A stretch of 64,000 bases of DNA from Bacillota bacterium (lineage in GTDB: Bacteria > Bacillota > Clostridia > Oscillospirales > Ruminococcaceae). Location: assembly GCA_023439835.1 (NCBI GenBank), contig JAEXUW010000005.1, forward strand, positions 1-64,000, in the 5' to 3' direction. Under the pieces are notes generated by a model, which was not told the DNA's origin, ran no database searches, and saw nothing but the letters and a program-made list of their open reading frames with translations. Shown here in pieces: positions 8,596 to 17,793 of the stretch (its first letter is position 1; the number at the start of each line of letters is the position of its first letter). The position numbers and the translations under genes are program-made.

Positions 8596-9876
8596 TTACT
8601 TAATAATTGCCTGTGACCTAATAAATTCAACTGTCTTTCCAACAGCAATATCCTTTTTAAGGTCAGCAACCCCGATGTAGCTCTTGATTTTTTCAACTTC
8701 CATCTTATACTGCTGTGCGAGCTTCTCAAACTCAGCCTCAGCTTCAGAATCGGTTGCTTCAATTGCCTCAATCTGAGAAATCTTCTCAAGTGCAAGTCTT
8801 AGCTTAACCTGCTTCTGAGCCTGCTCCTCAAATGTAGCTCTAAAGGCGTCCTTTTCCATTCCTGTGTACTGAAGATATACGTCAAGGTTCATGCCCTGAT
8901 GTGAAAGACGATGCTCAAAATCAGAGACCATCTCGTCAATTCTTCTTTCAAACATAACCTCAGGAATTTCAGCCTTCATATTGTCAATAACAACATCAAC
9001 AAGCTTTCCTTCAACTTCGTTTTCAGCCTTCTTTTCAGCGGCATCCTCAAGCTTCTTTCTTATATCAGCCTTAAGCTCATCAACGGTATCAAACTCAGTT
9101 GTATCCTTAACAAAATCCTCATCAAGCTCAGGAAGCTCCTTCGCTTTAATTTCATGAAGCTTGATTTTGAAAACTGTTTCTTTTCCCTTTAGCTCTTCAG
9201 CCTGATAATCCTCAGGGAATGTAACGGTTATATCAAATTCTTCGCCGACACTGTGACCGACAACCTGCTCTTCAAAACCGGGAATGAACTGTCCGCTTCC
9301 TAAAGCAAGTGCAAAAGCATCTGCTTTTCCGCCTGGGAAAGCAACACCGTCAACAAAGCCCTCAAAATCAATGACAACATCATCGCCTGTCTGAGCCGCT
9401 CTATCGTCAACGTTGAAAATTCTGATACCCTTTTCTCTGAGCTTATCAATTTCAGCGGTAACATCTTCGTCTGTTACAGCATTGACAATTTTTTCAACCT
9501 CTATTCCCTTATAGCCGGAAACTTCAATTTCAGGGAAGGTAATGCAAACGGCCTTGATAACAACGCCGTCTTCCTTTGAAACAGATGCTATCTCAATGTC
9601 AGGGCGGTCAACAAGTGTTAGCTGAGCCTCCTCAACAGCTGCGGCTACCGCATCAGGATATAAAGAATTAACGGCATCTTCATAGAACACACCTTCGCCG
9701 TAATTTTTCTCAATCATTTTTCTTGGTGCCTTTCCTGCACGAAAACCGGGAATGGCAATCTTCTTCTTTGCCTTCTGGTACGCTTTTTCAACAGCCGCTT
9801 CAAAGTCGGCAGCATTAACCTCAATTTCAAGCTCGTACTTGTTTGTATCAGTTTTATTAGTTGTTTTCAGGCTCAT
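8596..9876 (-). CDS. tig: Trigger factor
   Basis: Ribosome-associated chaperone and peptidyl-prolyl isomerase, 426 residues. The N-terminal ribosome-binding domain carries the signature PGFRAGKAPR (about residue 43). The FKBP-type PPIase domain follows (about 155-245, with VIDFEGFVDG and FIPGFEEQ), then the long helical C-terminal domain. The ribosome site is TTGGAGGATTAATA before ATG. It leads the tig-clpP-clpX unit. Confidence 0.97.
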   Translation of the reverse strand: MSLKTTNKTDTNKYELEIEVNAADFEAAVEKAYQKAKKKIAIPGFRAGKAPRKMIEKNYGEGVFYEDAVNSLYPDAVAAAVEEAQLTLVDRPDIEIASVSKEDGVVIKAVCITFPEIEVSGYKGIEVEKIVNAVTDEDVTAEIDKLREKGIRIFNVDDRAAQTGDDVVIDFEGFVDGVAFPGGKADAFALALGSGQFIPGFEEQVVGHSVGEEFDITVTFPEDYQAEELKGKETVFKIKLHEIKAKELPELDEDFVKDTTEFDTVDELKADIRKKLEDAAEKKAENEVEGKLVDVVIDNMKAEIPEVMFERRIDEMVSDFEHRLSHQGMNLDVYLQYTGMEKDAFRATFEEQAQKQVKLRLALEKISQIEAIEATDSEAEAEFEKLAQQYKMEVEKIKSYIGVADLKKDIAVGKTVEFIRSQAIIK

Positions 9877-9908
9877 TATTAATCCTCCAATATAAATAAA
9901 TCCGTTTC

Positions 9909-9917
9909 ATTATATCA
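9909..9917 (-). promoter_or_regulatory. Extended -10 promoter of tig-clpP-clpX
   Basis: The minus strand has TGATATAAT, an extended -10 element (TGN plus consensus TATAAT), about 33 bases upstream of tig. No good -35 hexamer sits at the expected spacing. A competing TTGACG further upstream has no matching -10. Confidence 0.6.
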
Positions 9918-9970
9918 CAAAAATATAATGTTTTCTACACCTTACAAATAAAGTCGTCAATTTTGCTATT

Positions 9971-10657
9971 TTATATAACTTTTTCAGGTGTAAACTGTAA
10001 ATAATCACTGGAAATTAGCTTGTAATCAATTCGGTCACGCATTCCGTTAACGGCATTGTAACAACTCTTCCCGTGAATATGTCCGTAATAGCACCTTTTT
10101 ATCTCATGCCTGTCTAAAACCTCTAGAATGTCATAATTGCAGTCTGATGAAAATACCGGCGGATAATGCAAAAACACAATCGGCTCGAGCCCTGCTTTTT
10201 TTGCAGATACTATTGAAGCGTCAAGTCGCCCCGCTTCACGAAGAAGCACCTTCTTATCGGCAGTTTCGCCGTTTTCATTAATCCAGCCTCTGGTTCCACA
10301 GACAGCATAATCGCAATATGCATAGTGATTATTGTGAAGAATGTTCAGCGTGGAAAAACCATTTACAAAAAAGAATCTCTCCATTTTATTCACAGTCGTC
10401 CACCAATAGTCGTGATTGCCCTTTAAAATAATCTTTCTTCCGGGGAGGTTATTGATAAACTCAAAGTCCGCTTTCGCCTCGTTCAAATTCATCCCCCATG
10501 AAGAATCGCCAGCCAGTACAACAGTGTCATCACGCTTTACAGTATTATTCCAGCCGGAAAGTATTCTGTCAACATAGTTTTCCCACCCTGAGAAAACATC
10601 CATAGACTTGTTTACTGAAAGTGAAAGATGAAGATCGCCTATTACATAAAGTGACAA
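9971..10657 (-). CDS. Calcineurin-like metallophosphoesterase
   Basis: A 228-residue cytosolic phosphoesterase. The dimetal motifs appear in order: GDLHLS (residue 7), GDSSWG, GNHDYWW, FLHYPP and GHIHG. It resembles the uncharacterised YkuE/Tlr-type phosphohydrolases of Firmicutes; the substrate is unknown. The start is TTG at 10657, placed 7 bases after AGGAGG; no ATG alternative keeps the first metal motif. It lies 21 bases after thrC and probably belongs to its transcript. Confidence 0.85.
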   Translation of the reverse strand: MSLYVIGDLHLSLSVNKSMDVFSGWENYVDRILSGWNNTVKRDDTVVLAGDSSWGMNLNEAKADFEFINNLPGRKIILKGNHDYWWTTVNKMERFFFVNGFSTLNILHNNHYAYCDYAVCGTRGWINENGETADKKVLLREAGRLDASIVSAKKAGLEPIVFLHYPPVFSSDCNYDILEVLDRHEIKRCYYGHIHGKSCYNAVNGMRDRIDYKLISSDYLQFTPEKVI

Positions 10658-10678
10658 TTGCGGTCCTCCTAAACCAGA

Positions 10679-12172
10679 TTAAAGTCCTAGTGTTTTCAAA
10701 ACATATTTCTTCATATCAGTTTTTTCGATTGAATCAGAGAATCTTATTTCCTTATTCTTTAGCTCAGACAGCTCGGCGGGAATTTCATATCCGGAAAGTG
10801 CATTGAGCTTTTCAACCATCTCAAATTCGTCCATAGTGCCTTCAAAGCCGCCTAGCGCTTCAAGCACACTTGAGCTAAACTTATAAGGGCTTGCCGTTGA
10901 AGCGATGATTGTTTTCGCCTCGTCGCCTGTTTTATTCTTATAATCATTATAAACCTTGACGGCAACGGCAGTATGTGTATCGCAGGTGTAGGAGTACTTG
11001 TCAAACACTGATTTAATTGTCGCCTTTGTCTGCTCATCGTCACAGAATCCGGCATAAAAATGCTCTTTTAAAAGTGCCTTAACCTCGTCGTTAACTTCAT
11101 ACTTTCCATCGGAAGAAAGCTTTGAAAACCATTCTTTTATCAGCGAATCATTCTCGCCGCAAAGGTGATAGAGAAGCCTCTCGAGATTGCTTGAGATCAA
11201 AATATCCATCGATGGTGAAATTGTTGTATAAAAACTCCTGTTACGGTCATAAACGCCTGTTTGTAAGAAATCAGTAAGAACATTATTTGAATTTGAAGCA
11301 CAAATTAGTTTATTGACTGGGATACCCATCATTTTTGCATAATAAGCTGCCAAAATGTTCCCGAAGTTTCCTGTCGGAACGACAATGTTAATTTTTTCGC
11401 CTTGTGCTATTTCTCCATCCTTAACAAGCTGTGCGTATGAAGATACATAATAAATTATCTGAGGGGCAAGCCTTCCCCAGTTTATTGAGTTAGCACTTGA
11501 GAACATCATTGAGTTCTCGTCAAGCTTTTTCTTGATTTCTTCATCTGTGAAAATCATTTTAACGCCGTTTTGAGCATCGTCAAAATTACCTTTTATTGCG
11601 CATACCCCGACGTTTTCACCGTCCTGAGTAGTCATCTGTTTTTTCTGCATAGCGCTCACGCCGTCCTCAGGATAGAAAACAAGAATCTGAGTACCCTCAA
11701 CATCCTTAAAGCCGTCAAGTGCAGCCTTGCCGGTATCTCCTGAAGTAGCGACCAGAATAACAATTTTCTTCTCAAGCTTAATTTTCTTAGCAGAAACCGT
11801 CAGCAGATACGGAAGCACCTGAAGTGCCATATCCTTGAAAGCACATGTCGGGCCATGCCAAAGCTCAAGCATATACGTCCCGTTAAAAAGGTGAGCAATC
11901 TCGGCAATGTCATCGGTTGAAAAGCTCGTGTCATTATAGGCATTATCTGAGCAGTAAGTGATTTCAGCCTCTGTGAAATCGGTGAGATATTTAGAAAAAA
12001 CATAAGCCGCCCTTTTATTATAGGGCATTTCACCAAGCTTTATAATCTCTTCTGGTGAAACCGCAGGAATTTCTGAGGGGACAAAAAGACCGCCGTCGGC
12101 TGATATTCCCTGAGCAATAGCCTGCGCCGAAGATACATTCACGTTACTGTTTCGTGTGCTTTTGTAATACAT
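10679..12172 (-). CDS. thrC: Threonine synthase
   Basis: PLP enzyme converting O-phospho-L-homoserine to threonine. It belongs to the long form (497 residues) with N-terminal YYKSTRN and AQGISADGGLFVP. The PLP-lysine segment is CAFKDMALQ, the phosphate-binding loop is ATSGDTGKAAL, and PTGNFGN follows. The frame can begin at TTG 12178, but ATG at 12172 is better placed 8 bases after AAAGGTGA. It lies in a run with yraN-like, rnhB and rbgA upstream and the phosphoesterase downstream. Confidence 0.96.
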   Translation of the reverse strand: MYYKSTRNSNVNVSSAQAIAQGISADGGLFVPSEIPAVSPEEIIKLGEMPYNKRAAYVFSKYLTDFTEAEITYCSDNAYNDTSFSTDDIAEIAHLFNGTYMLELWHGPTCAFKDMALQVLPYLLTVSAKKIKLEKKIVILVATSGDTGKAALDGFKDVEGTQILVFYPEDGVSAMQKKQMTTQDGENVGVCAIKGNFDDAQNGVKMIFTDEEIKKKLDENSMMFSSANSINWGRLAPQIIYYVSSYAQLVKDGEIAQGEKINIVVPTGNFGNILAAYYAKMMGIPVNKLICASNSNNVLTDFLQTGVYDRNRSFYTTISPSMDILISSNLERLLYHLCGENDSLIKEWFSKLSSDGKYEVNDEVKALLKEHFYAGFCDDEQTKATIKSVFDKYSYTCDTHTAVAVKVYNDYKNKTGDEAKTIIASTASPYKFSSSVLEALGGFEGTMDEFEMVEKLNALSGYEIPAELSELKNKEIRFSDSIEKTDMKKYVLKTLGL

Positions 12173-12190
12173 TTTCAAGTCACCTTTACT

Positions 12191-12568
12191 TTAAAATATT
12201 ATATGTGTGTCACTCATATCAAAAGCGTTTTCTATATAATCAACAGAAACCGCACCGTCGTTTGTCGTTTCAACCGCGGCAACATCAAACCTCGGCTGAA
12301 GCTCACATGCGTTTTTCCAAAAATAATGCTGAGCAGTTTTTATTATACGGAGTTTTTTTGATTTTGTTACCGCAAAAAAGCCTGATTCAACCGCATTTTC
12401 ATGCCTTGTCTTAACCTCGACAAATGCGATAATATCATCCTTCTTTGCTATTATGTCAACCTCTCCGCCCTTTATCGTATAGTTCCTAGCAACAATTTCC
12501 CACTCGTTTGATAAAAGATACTCACAAACGGCATTTTCACCGATGTCACCTTTTTCACGCCTGTTCAT
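12191..12568 (-). CDS. YraN/UPF0102 family nuclease-fold protein
   Basis: A 125-residue protein of the UPF0102 family. The restriction-endonuclease-like core is visible: GENAVCEYL, a conserved acid in GGEVDIIAKK, and FVEVKTR (the E-x-K pair). The family is widespread and often adjacent to rnhB; a Holliday-junction or DNA-repair role has been suggested but not settled. The start overlaps the rnhB stop by 4 bases (ATGA). Confidence 0.9.
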   Translation of the reverse strand: MNRREKGDIGENAVCEYLLSNEWEIVARNYTIKGGEVDIIAKKDDIIAFVEVKTRHENAVESGFFAVTKSKKLRIIKTAQHYFWKNACELQPRFDVAAVETTNDGAVSVDYIENAFDMSDTHIIF

Positions 12569-13167
12569 TTGACACCTGTCAGCTTTTTTAAAAAGCTTTT
12601 TCTGTGGACATGGCTAATCCCATATTTATCAAGCAATTCATAATGGAGCTTCGTGCCATAGCCTTTATGCTTTGAAAAGAGATACTGCGGATATTTCAAA
12701 TCAAGCTCCTTCATATATCTGTCACGTGCGACCTTAGCGAGAATTGACGCCGCCGCAATACTCTGCGAAATTGCATCGCCCTTGATAACCGCCTTAGCAT
12801 AATATTCCCACTTGGGAAGCTTGTTTCCGTCAACTAAAACCAGTTCAGGTGCTATTGAAAGACCATCAACCGCCCTTTTCATCGCAAGCATTGCAGCATT
12901 GAGAATGTTGAGCTTTTCAATTTCCTCAATCGTCGCCGTCGCAATACAGTATGTCTTTGCCTTTTCAATTATAATATCAAAAAGCAGTTCACGCTTTTTT
13001 TCTGAAAGCTTTTTGCTGTCGTTGATTCCGTCTATGACGGTATTATCGTCAAAAACCACCGCCGCCGCAAAAACATCCCCCGCGAGAGGGCCTCTTCCGG
13101 CTTCGTCAACGCCACAGATTATTTCAAAATCACTTCTGAAACCGCTGTCAAACTCATAAAGCTCCAT
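12565..13167 (-). CDS. rnhB: Ribonuclease HII
   Basis: Removes RNA from RNA-DNA hybrids, including single misincorporated ribonucleotides. The signature CGVDEAGRGPLAG holds the catalytic Asp and Glu, with further acids in VLVDG and ASILAKVARD. The frame is open upstream to 13272, inside rbgA. ATG at 13167, directly behind GGAGGGG, removes that overlap and gives 200 residues, the normal length. The spacing is short (about 4 bases), so the exact start is less certain than the identity. Confidence 0.95.
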   Translation of the reverse strand: MELYEFDSGFRSDFEIICGVDEAGRGPLAGDVFAAAVVFDDNTVIDGINDSKKLSEKKRELLFDIIIEKAKTYCIATATIEEIEKLNILNAAMLAMKRAVDGLSIAPELVLVDGNKLPKWEYYAKAVIKGDAISQSIAAASILAKVARDRYMKELDLKYPQYLFSKHKGYGTKLHYELLDKYGISHVHRKSFLKKLTGVK

Positions 13168-13177
13168 AACCCCTCCG

Positions 13178-14041
13178 TCAGCTTTCGGGAAACTCAAGTG
13201 ATATTCGCCCGATTGTTCCGTCTCTGAATTCGTCAATAACAGTAATAGCTGCTCTTTCGGTGTTAATTTCACCGCCAGAAATCAAAAAGCCTCTTTTACG
13301 TCCGATTTCCTGCAAAAGCTCAAACCCCTGAGCATTTTCTTTTATCTCAATGCCGTATCTTGAGATAAGCCTTTCGCCGTAATCCTTAGAGATAAACTCA
13401 AGAAGTCGGCATGCCAAATGCTCTAGATCCATAATATCGTCCTTGACAGCCCCAGTGAACGCAAGACGCTCACCAACAAGCTTATCCTCAAACTTCGGCC
13501 ACAAAACGCCCGGCATATCAAGCATTTCAAGCTCTGCGCCAAGGCTGACCCATTGCTTTCCCCTGGTAACGCCCGGTCTGTCCTCAACCTTTGCCCTTTT
13601 TGACTTCGCCATTCTGTTGATAAATGAGGACTTGCCGACATTTGGTATTCCGACAATCATTATTCTTATCGGACGTCCGACCATTCCTTTTGCATTCCAG
13701 CTTGCTATACGCTCCTTCAAAAGCTCTTTTAACATGGGGAGGAATTTGTTAATCCCCTTGCCGCTTCGACAGTCTGCCGCAAGTGCCAATATCCCGCGTT
13801 TTTTATAGTGCTCAAGCCACATTGAGGTTATCCTGTCGTCCGCCGTATCACATTTATTGAGAAGAATAAGCCTCGGCTTTTGTCCGACCAGCCTATCCAT
13901 CTCGGGATTGCGACTGCTTTGCGGGATTCTTGCATCGGTGATTTCAACAACAGCATCGACAAGCGAAAGATTTGACTGCATCAGTCGCCTTGTTTTCGCC
14001 ATATGCCCCGGAAACCACTGAATTGATGAAACCTCTGACAT
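13178..14041 (-). CDS. rbgA: Ribosome biogenesis GTPase RbgA (YlqF)
   Basis: Circularly permuted GTPase required for maturation of the 50S subunit. The motif order G4 (LLNKCD) before G1 (GIPNVGKSSF) before G3 (DMPG) is the permuted arrangement. N-terminal IQWFPGHMAK is the RbgA signature. Its 287 residues match the family. It is followed by rnhB, as in Bacillus, and preceded by lepB 11 bases upstream. Confidence 0.97.
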   Translation of the reverse strand: MSEVSSIQWFPGHMAKTRRLMQSNLSLVDAVVEITDARIPQSSRNPEMDRLVGQKPRLILLNKCDTADDRITSMWLEHYKKRGILALAADCRSGKGINKFLPMLKELLKERIASWNAKGMVGRPIRIMIVGIPNVGKSSFINRMAKSKRAKVEDRPGVTRGKQWVSLGAELEMLDMPGVLWPKFEDKLVGERLAFTGAVKDDIMDLEHLACRLLEFISKDYGERLISRYGIEIKENAQGFELLQEIGRKRGFLISGGEINTERAAITVIDEFRDGTIGRISLEFPES

Positions 14042-14052
14042 TTTTACCTCCG

Positions 14053-14670
14053 TTAATATAATCCACCGAATGAATTCAGCGGGAATATCCTAAAGACCGC
14101 CTTGCCAAGAATATCACCCTCACTGATGAATCCGATTCTTGCGTCACGGCTGTCCAATGAATTGTTCCTGTTATCCCCCATGACAAAAACACAGTTTTCG
14201 GGGACGACCGCCTCATACACCCCAAGTGACGGGTTTACGCTAATCATTTCAGCGATATAAGGCTCATAAACAAGCTCGCCATCAACATAAACCTTTCCGG
14301 TTGTATAATCAATTTTTATAGCTTGATTTTCAAGTGCTATGACTCTTTTAATAATATTCTCATTGAGATAATCATTTTTGATTGCGACAATATCCCCCAC
14401 CTTCGGCGAATAAAACATGTGCGACACGATGAGCTTGTCGCCGGTAGACGAAGGATCGTATTTATCAGCACCCTTAAGTGTCGGGCTCATTGACGAGCCT
14501 AGTACGTCAACCGTCCTAAATATAAAAGTGAAAATAAGAATGACAATGAAAAATGAAAACGCAATTGATTCAAACCATTCAAAAATTTCGTCAACAACAC
14601 TGTTATTCTCAGCTTTTCTGTCTGTATAGAATGCAGCCTCTGATTTTAAATCAGCCATGTCAATCCTCAT
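14053..14670 (-). CDS. lepB: Signal peptidase I
   Basis: Membrane serine protease that removes Sec and Tat signal peptides. There is one N-terminal membrane segment (about residues 34-54). Catalytic Ser lies in GSSMSPTL and the general-base Lys in NIIKRVI. The C-terminal box GDNRNNSLDSR is intact. Its 205 residues fit the short Gram-positive type. It lies between rplS and rbgA. The reading ends 11 bases before rbgA, suggesting co-transcription. Confidence 0.96.
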   Translation of the reverse strand: MRIDMADLKSEAAFYTDRKAENNSVVDEIFEWFESIAFSFFIVILIFTFIFRTVDVLGSSMSPTLKGADKYDPSSTGDKLIVSHMFYSPKVGDIVAIKNDYLNENIIKRVIALENQAIKIDYTTGKVYVDGELVYEPYIAEMISVNPSLGVYEAVVPENCVFVMGDNRNNSLDSRDARIGFISEGDILGKAVFRIFPLNSFGGLY

Positions 14671-14723
14671 TTCAAAAATTCTTATCCGACAAATAGCAAA
14701 AAAGGGACTTGCGTCCCTTTAAA

Positions 14724-15068
14724 TTACTTGATTGCTTCTTTAACCTTAGCAGCCTTACCGACTCTGTCACGCAGATAGTAAAGCTTCGCACGGCGAACAG
14801 AACCTTTTCTGACAACCTCAGTCTTAACAACAGATGGTGAATGAAGAGGGAAAACCCTTTCAACTCCACAGCCGTGTGCAACACGTCTAACAGTGAAAGT
14901 TTCAGTGATTCCGCCATGTTTCTTGGCGATTACTGTACCTTCAAAGATCTGAATACGAGTCTTGTCACCCTCCTTGATTCTAACGTGAACCTTAATGGTA
15001 TCACCGATAGAAAACTGGGGGAGCTCAGCCTTCATGCTACTGTTTGAAATCAGCTTAAGTGCGTCCAC
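14724..15068 (-). CDS. rplS: Ribosomal protein L19
   Basis: A 114-residue large-subunit protein at the 30S/50S interface. The family signatures [22 protein letters not shown] and [17 protein letters not shown] are all present. The ribosome site is TAGGAGGAAT before ATG. It has its own strong promoter and a folded leader, both described separately. The usual trmD/rimM neighbours are not in this window. Confidence 0.97.
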   Translation of the reverse strand: MDALKLISNSSMKAELPQFSIGDTIKVHVRIKEGDKTRIQIFEGTVIAKKHGGITETFTVRRVAHGCGVERVFPLHSPSVVKTEVVRKGSVRRAKLYYLRDRVGKAAKVKEAIK

Positions 15069-15109
15069 TTCTTATTCCTCCTAAATATGCAGATGTTCAT
15101 ATACTTTAT

Positions 15110-15200
15110 CCTATTACAAAGCCAGAGGACCATCCGGTTAAATGTCTTAGCCTATCGGCCAGGCATAAACTCCCATTGCCAAAGCAACGGATACCTAAAT
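15110..15200 (-). promoter_or_regulatory. Structured 5' leader of rplS, possible L19 autoregulatory element
   Basis: The transcript upstream of rplS can fold into hairpin CCGTTGC/GCAATGG (15173-15190, one G-U), hairpin GCCT/AGGC (15150-15164), and an outer helix ATCCG/CGGAT joining 15188-15192 with 15132-15136 (the outer helix competes with the base of the first hairpin). Firmicute rplS genes are known to have an autoregulatory leader. The match to that family is not confirmed here; only pairing potential and position support it. Confidence 0.45.
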
Positions 15201-15208
15201 GCTTAAAT

Positions 15209-15237
15209 ATTATACCACATTAATTTTATCAATGCAA
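15209..15237 (-). promoter_or_regulatory. Promoter of rplS
   Basis: The minus strand has TTGCAT (15232-15237), a 17-bp spacer and TATAAT (15209-15214). It lies directly after the DUF2344 gene, so rplS starts a new transcription unit with a leader of about 130 bases. Confidence 0.85.
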
Positions 15238-15243
15238 GCGCTT

Positions 15244-15903
15244 TTATGCAAAAATTTCGCCATCCTCACACAATATTTTTGTGCGCTCTATTAAAACAGA
15301 CTCCAGCTTTGTTTGAGTTATTTCAGTAAAAGCATCAATCACAAGCGACGGGTTAAGCGTCATCTGTGTGCCGCAAGGCAAGGTGATTGATATATTTAAA
15401 GCGTCTCCTTCGACTTCAATTGATGATATCTCAAGCATCGGCTTAATATCAATCTTAGTTATGCCCTTTTTCTTGGTTTTCTTTTCAACCTCGATTTTTT
15501 CGCCTGAAATAAACCCTTCAAAGCTTTCTTTTAAAATGCTTACTGAAACGTCAGAAGTTATACTAATTGTATATTCACACTTTAATATTTCAGTATGTTT
15601 TTTTATTTGAAGAGCAACAGCATTGATTTTAAGCCCTTCAGGCAAGGCTTTATTCAATGAAACTTTTATATCGTCAAAATCCATTTCGCCGTCTAGCCTA
15701 AAATCAAGAATCTCACAATCACTGTCAACGCCTAGTGATAAAGCAAGCGGAAACATAATATACGCATGCGGATTAAAGCCCTCAGTGTACCAAAGCGGAA
15801 TTTTCGCACGCTTAAATGCCCTTTGCATAGTTCTGTTGAGGTCAAGGTGAGAGATATAGCGTGCTCTTCCTCTTTTTGAGAAGGTAAGTCTAATATCAGC
15901 CAC
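15244..15903 (-). CDS. Radical-SAM-associated DUF2344 protein (TIGR03936)
   Basis: The N terminus IRLTFSKRGRARYISHLDL and the later GFNPHAYIMFPLALSLG are signatures of the DUF2344/TIGR03936 family, which is encoded next to, or fused to, TIGR03960-type radical SAM proteins. Its role is unknown, possibly tRNA or sulphur chemistry. The frame is open to 16059, inside the upstream gene. The likely start is GTG at 15903, 7 bases after GGGGGG, giving 219 residues. It overlaps the radical SAM stop by 8 bases, so translation is probably coupled. Confidence 0.88.
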   Translation of the reverse strand: MADIRLTFSKRGRARYISHLDLNRTMQRAFKRAKIPLWYTEGFNPHAYIMFPLALSLGVDSDCEILDFRLDGEMDFDDIKVSLNKALPEGLKINAVALQIKKHTEILKCEYTISITSDVSVSILKESFEGFISGEKIEVEKKTKKKGITKIDIKPMLEISSIEVEGDALNISITLPCGTQMTLNPSLVIDAFTEITQTKLESVLIERTKILCEDGEIFA

Positions 15904-17734
15904 AATATAACCCCCCGCACTTGTTAATAATGCCACAGCCTGCGCATTTTTCCATACAGCTTTGTGTGGTGACAGCCTCATGTGCTTTTTTGTTTTCTCT
16001 AATGAAAAAGTCAGGTGAAACAAGATAATCAAGGTGACTCCAGGGGAGTATTTCATCATAGCTTCTCAACCTGTTTGCATAGAAAGCGGTGTCAATTGAG
16101 CACTCCTCAAAAGCCTCTTTCCACAAATCAAAGCGGAAGTGTTCATCCCAGCTGTCTAGCTTACAGCCTTTTTCCCACGCAAGATAAACTGCGTCGCAAA
16201 TTCGCCTGTCACCTCTTGCAAGAACAGCCTCAAGAAGACTGACATCAAGCTTGTGCCAGCTCACTGAAATCTTCTTTGTTTTAATGCAGTCTAGTAAATG
16301 CTTTTGCTTTTTGCTGATAATTTCAGCGGTATCCTGCGGTTCAAACTGAAACGGGGTGAACGGCTTTGGAACAAACGTTGCACAGCTCACAGAAATGCTC
16401 ACGCCTTTTCCTCGCGGGCGGTTTTCAAGGTTGTAAAACATATCTACTATTCTTTGTGAAAGCTCTGCAATCCCCTCAATATCCTCCATCGTTTCGGTCG
16501 GAAGCCCAAGCATAAAATAAAGCTTAACGTTAGTGTATCCGCCCTCGAAAGCAATACGGCAGGTTGACATTATCTCTTCCTCAGTGACATTCTTGTTTAT
16601 AACGTCACGAAGCCTTTGCGTTCCCGCTTCAGGAGCAAAGGTAAGCCCACTTTTTCTGACTTTTTTTATCTTCTCAAGAAGCTCTTTATTAAAATTATCA
16701 ATTCTCATTGAGGGAAGAGCCAGATTGATTTTTTCACCCTCTGTATAATCAACCAGCCTGCTCAAGAGATTTTCTATTTCGGAATAATCGCTTGTGCTGA
16801 GTGAAGAAAGTGAAACCTCCTCATATCCGGTTGCTTCACAAAGTGATACAGTTTCAGAAGCTATTGTATCAATGCTTTTTTCACGCAATGGGCGATAAAT
16901 AAAACCCGCCTGACAAAAGCGACAGCCTCTCGCACAGCCTCTCATAACCTCGACCACCGCTCTGTCGTGGACAATTTCAGAAAAGGGCATGACAAAGCTT
17001 TCGGGGTAATAAATATCGTTAAAATCTGCTACCACACGCTTTTTGACCTTATTTGGGGCGCTGTTATTAGCTTTTATGGAGTTGACTGTGTTATCTTCAT
17101 TATAGCTAACTTCATAAAAAGCGGGAACATATATGCCCTCAAGCTGTGACGCTCTTTCAAGAAATTCAAGCTTTGTGGGGTTTGACGGCTTCATTTGCGT
17201 ATAAAGCTCCAAAAGCTCAATATTTACCTGCTCACCCTCACCAAGAATGAAAATATCGATGAAATCAGCAAGCGGTTCGGGATTGCACACACATGGGCCA
17301 CCGGCAACCACAATCGGAAAAAGAGCTGTCCTGTCCTTTGCTTTGACAGGAAGCCCAGCTAAATCAAGCATATTCAGCACGTTTGTATATGAAAGCTCAT
17401 ACTGAAGAGTGAAGCCGATAAAATCAAAATCCTTGATTGGCTCTAAGCTCTCAAGTCCATAAAGCGGTATTGAATTCTCACGCATGAGCTTTTCAAAATC
17501 AACGCCCGGCGCAAACACACGCTCACACCAATATTCCTCACGAGAATTTATAAGTCCGTACAAAATTTTCATTCCAAGATGCGACATACCGACATCATAG
17601 GTATCCGGAAAGCAAAAGGCGAAACGTGTTTTTACCTTTGCTTTGTCTTTAATAATACTGCCGAATTCGCCGCCTATATAGCGTGAGGGCTTCTGCGCCT
17701 CTAACAGAATCTTCTCAATTTTATTCTTTAACAT
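15896..17734 (-). CDS. TIGR03960-type B12-binding/radical SAM protein
   Basis: A 612-residue protein. The N-terminal half has a cobalamin-binding-like fold (FPDTYDVGMSHLGMK). The radical SAM centre is visible as the CxxxCxxC cluster in GCARGCRFCQAG (about residue 290). The C terminus is cysteine-rich (CMEKCAGCGIINKCGG), which could hold another iron-sulphur cluster. The family is common in Clostridia; the reaction is unknown. The start is ATG 17734, 5 bases after GGAGG; the frame is open 13 codons further without a ribosome site. The DUF2344 partner follows with an 8-base overlap. Confidence 0.92.
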   Translation of the reverse strand: MLKNKIEKILLEAQKPSRYIGGEFGSIIKDKAKVKTRFAFCFPDTYDVGMSHLGMKILYGLINSREEYWCERVFAPGVDFEKLMRENSIPLYGLESLEPIKDFDFIGFTLQYELSYTNVLNMLDLAGLPVKAKDRTALFPIVVAGGPCVCNPEPLADFIDIFILGEGEQVNIELLELYTQMKPSNPTKLEFLERASQLEGIYVPAFYEVSYNEDNTVNSIKANNSAPNKVKKRVVADFNDIYYPESFVMPFSEIVHDRAVVEVMRGCARGCRFCQAGFIYRPLREKSIDTIASETVSLCEATGYEEVSLSSLSTSDYSEIENLLSRLVDYTEGEKINLALPSMRIDNFNKELLEKIKKVRKSGLTFAPEAGTQRLRDVINKNVTEEEIMSTCRIAFEGGYTNVKLYFMLGLPTETMEDIEGIAELSQRIVDMFYNLENRPRGKGVSISVSCATFVPKPFTPFQFEPQDTAEIISKKQKHLLDCIKTKKISVSWHKLDVSLLEAVLARGDRRICDAVYLAWEKGCKLDSWDEHFRFDLWKEAFEECSIDTAFYANRLRSYDEILPWSHLDYLVSPDFFIRENKKAHEAVTTQSCMEKCAGCGIINKCGGLYCG

Positions 17735-17793
17735 CTTTTCCTCCGTTTTTACTGCATAAAATATATTATACAATAAAAATCGGGATAATTCAA

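Noticed and set aside
13168..13272. A longer RNase HII with 35 extra residues
   Set aside because: The extension lies inside rbgA. A ribosome site precedes ATG 13167.
15904..16059. A 271-residue form of the DUF2344 protein
   Set aside because: The extra part is an alternative frame of the radical SAM gene's C terminus; the GTG at 15903 fits the family start and the ribosome site.
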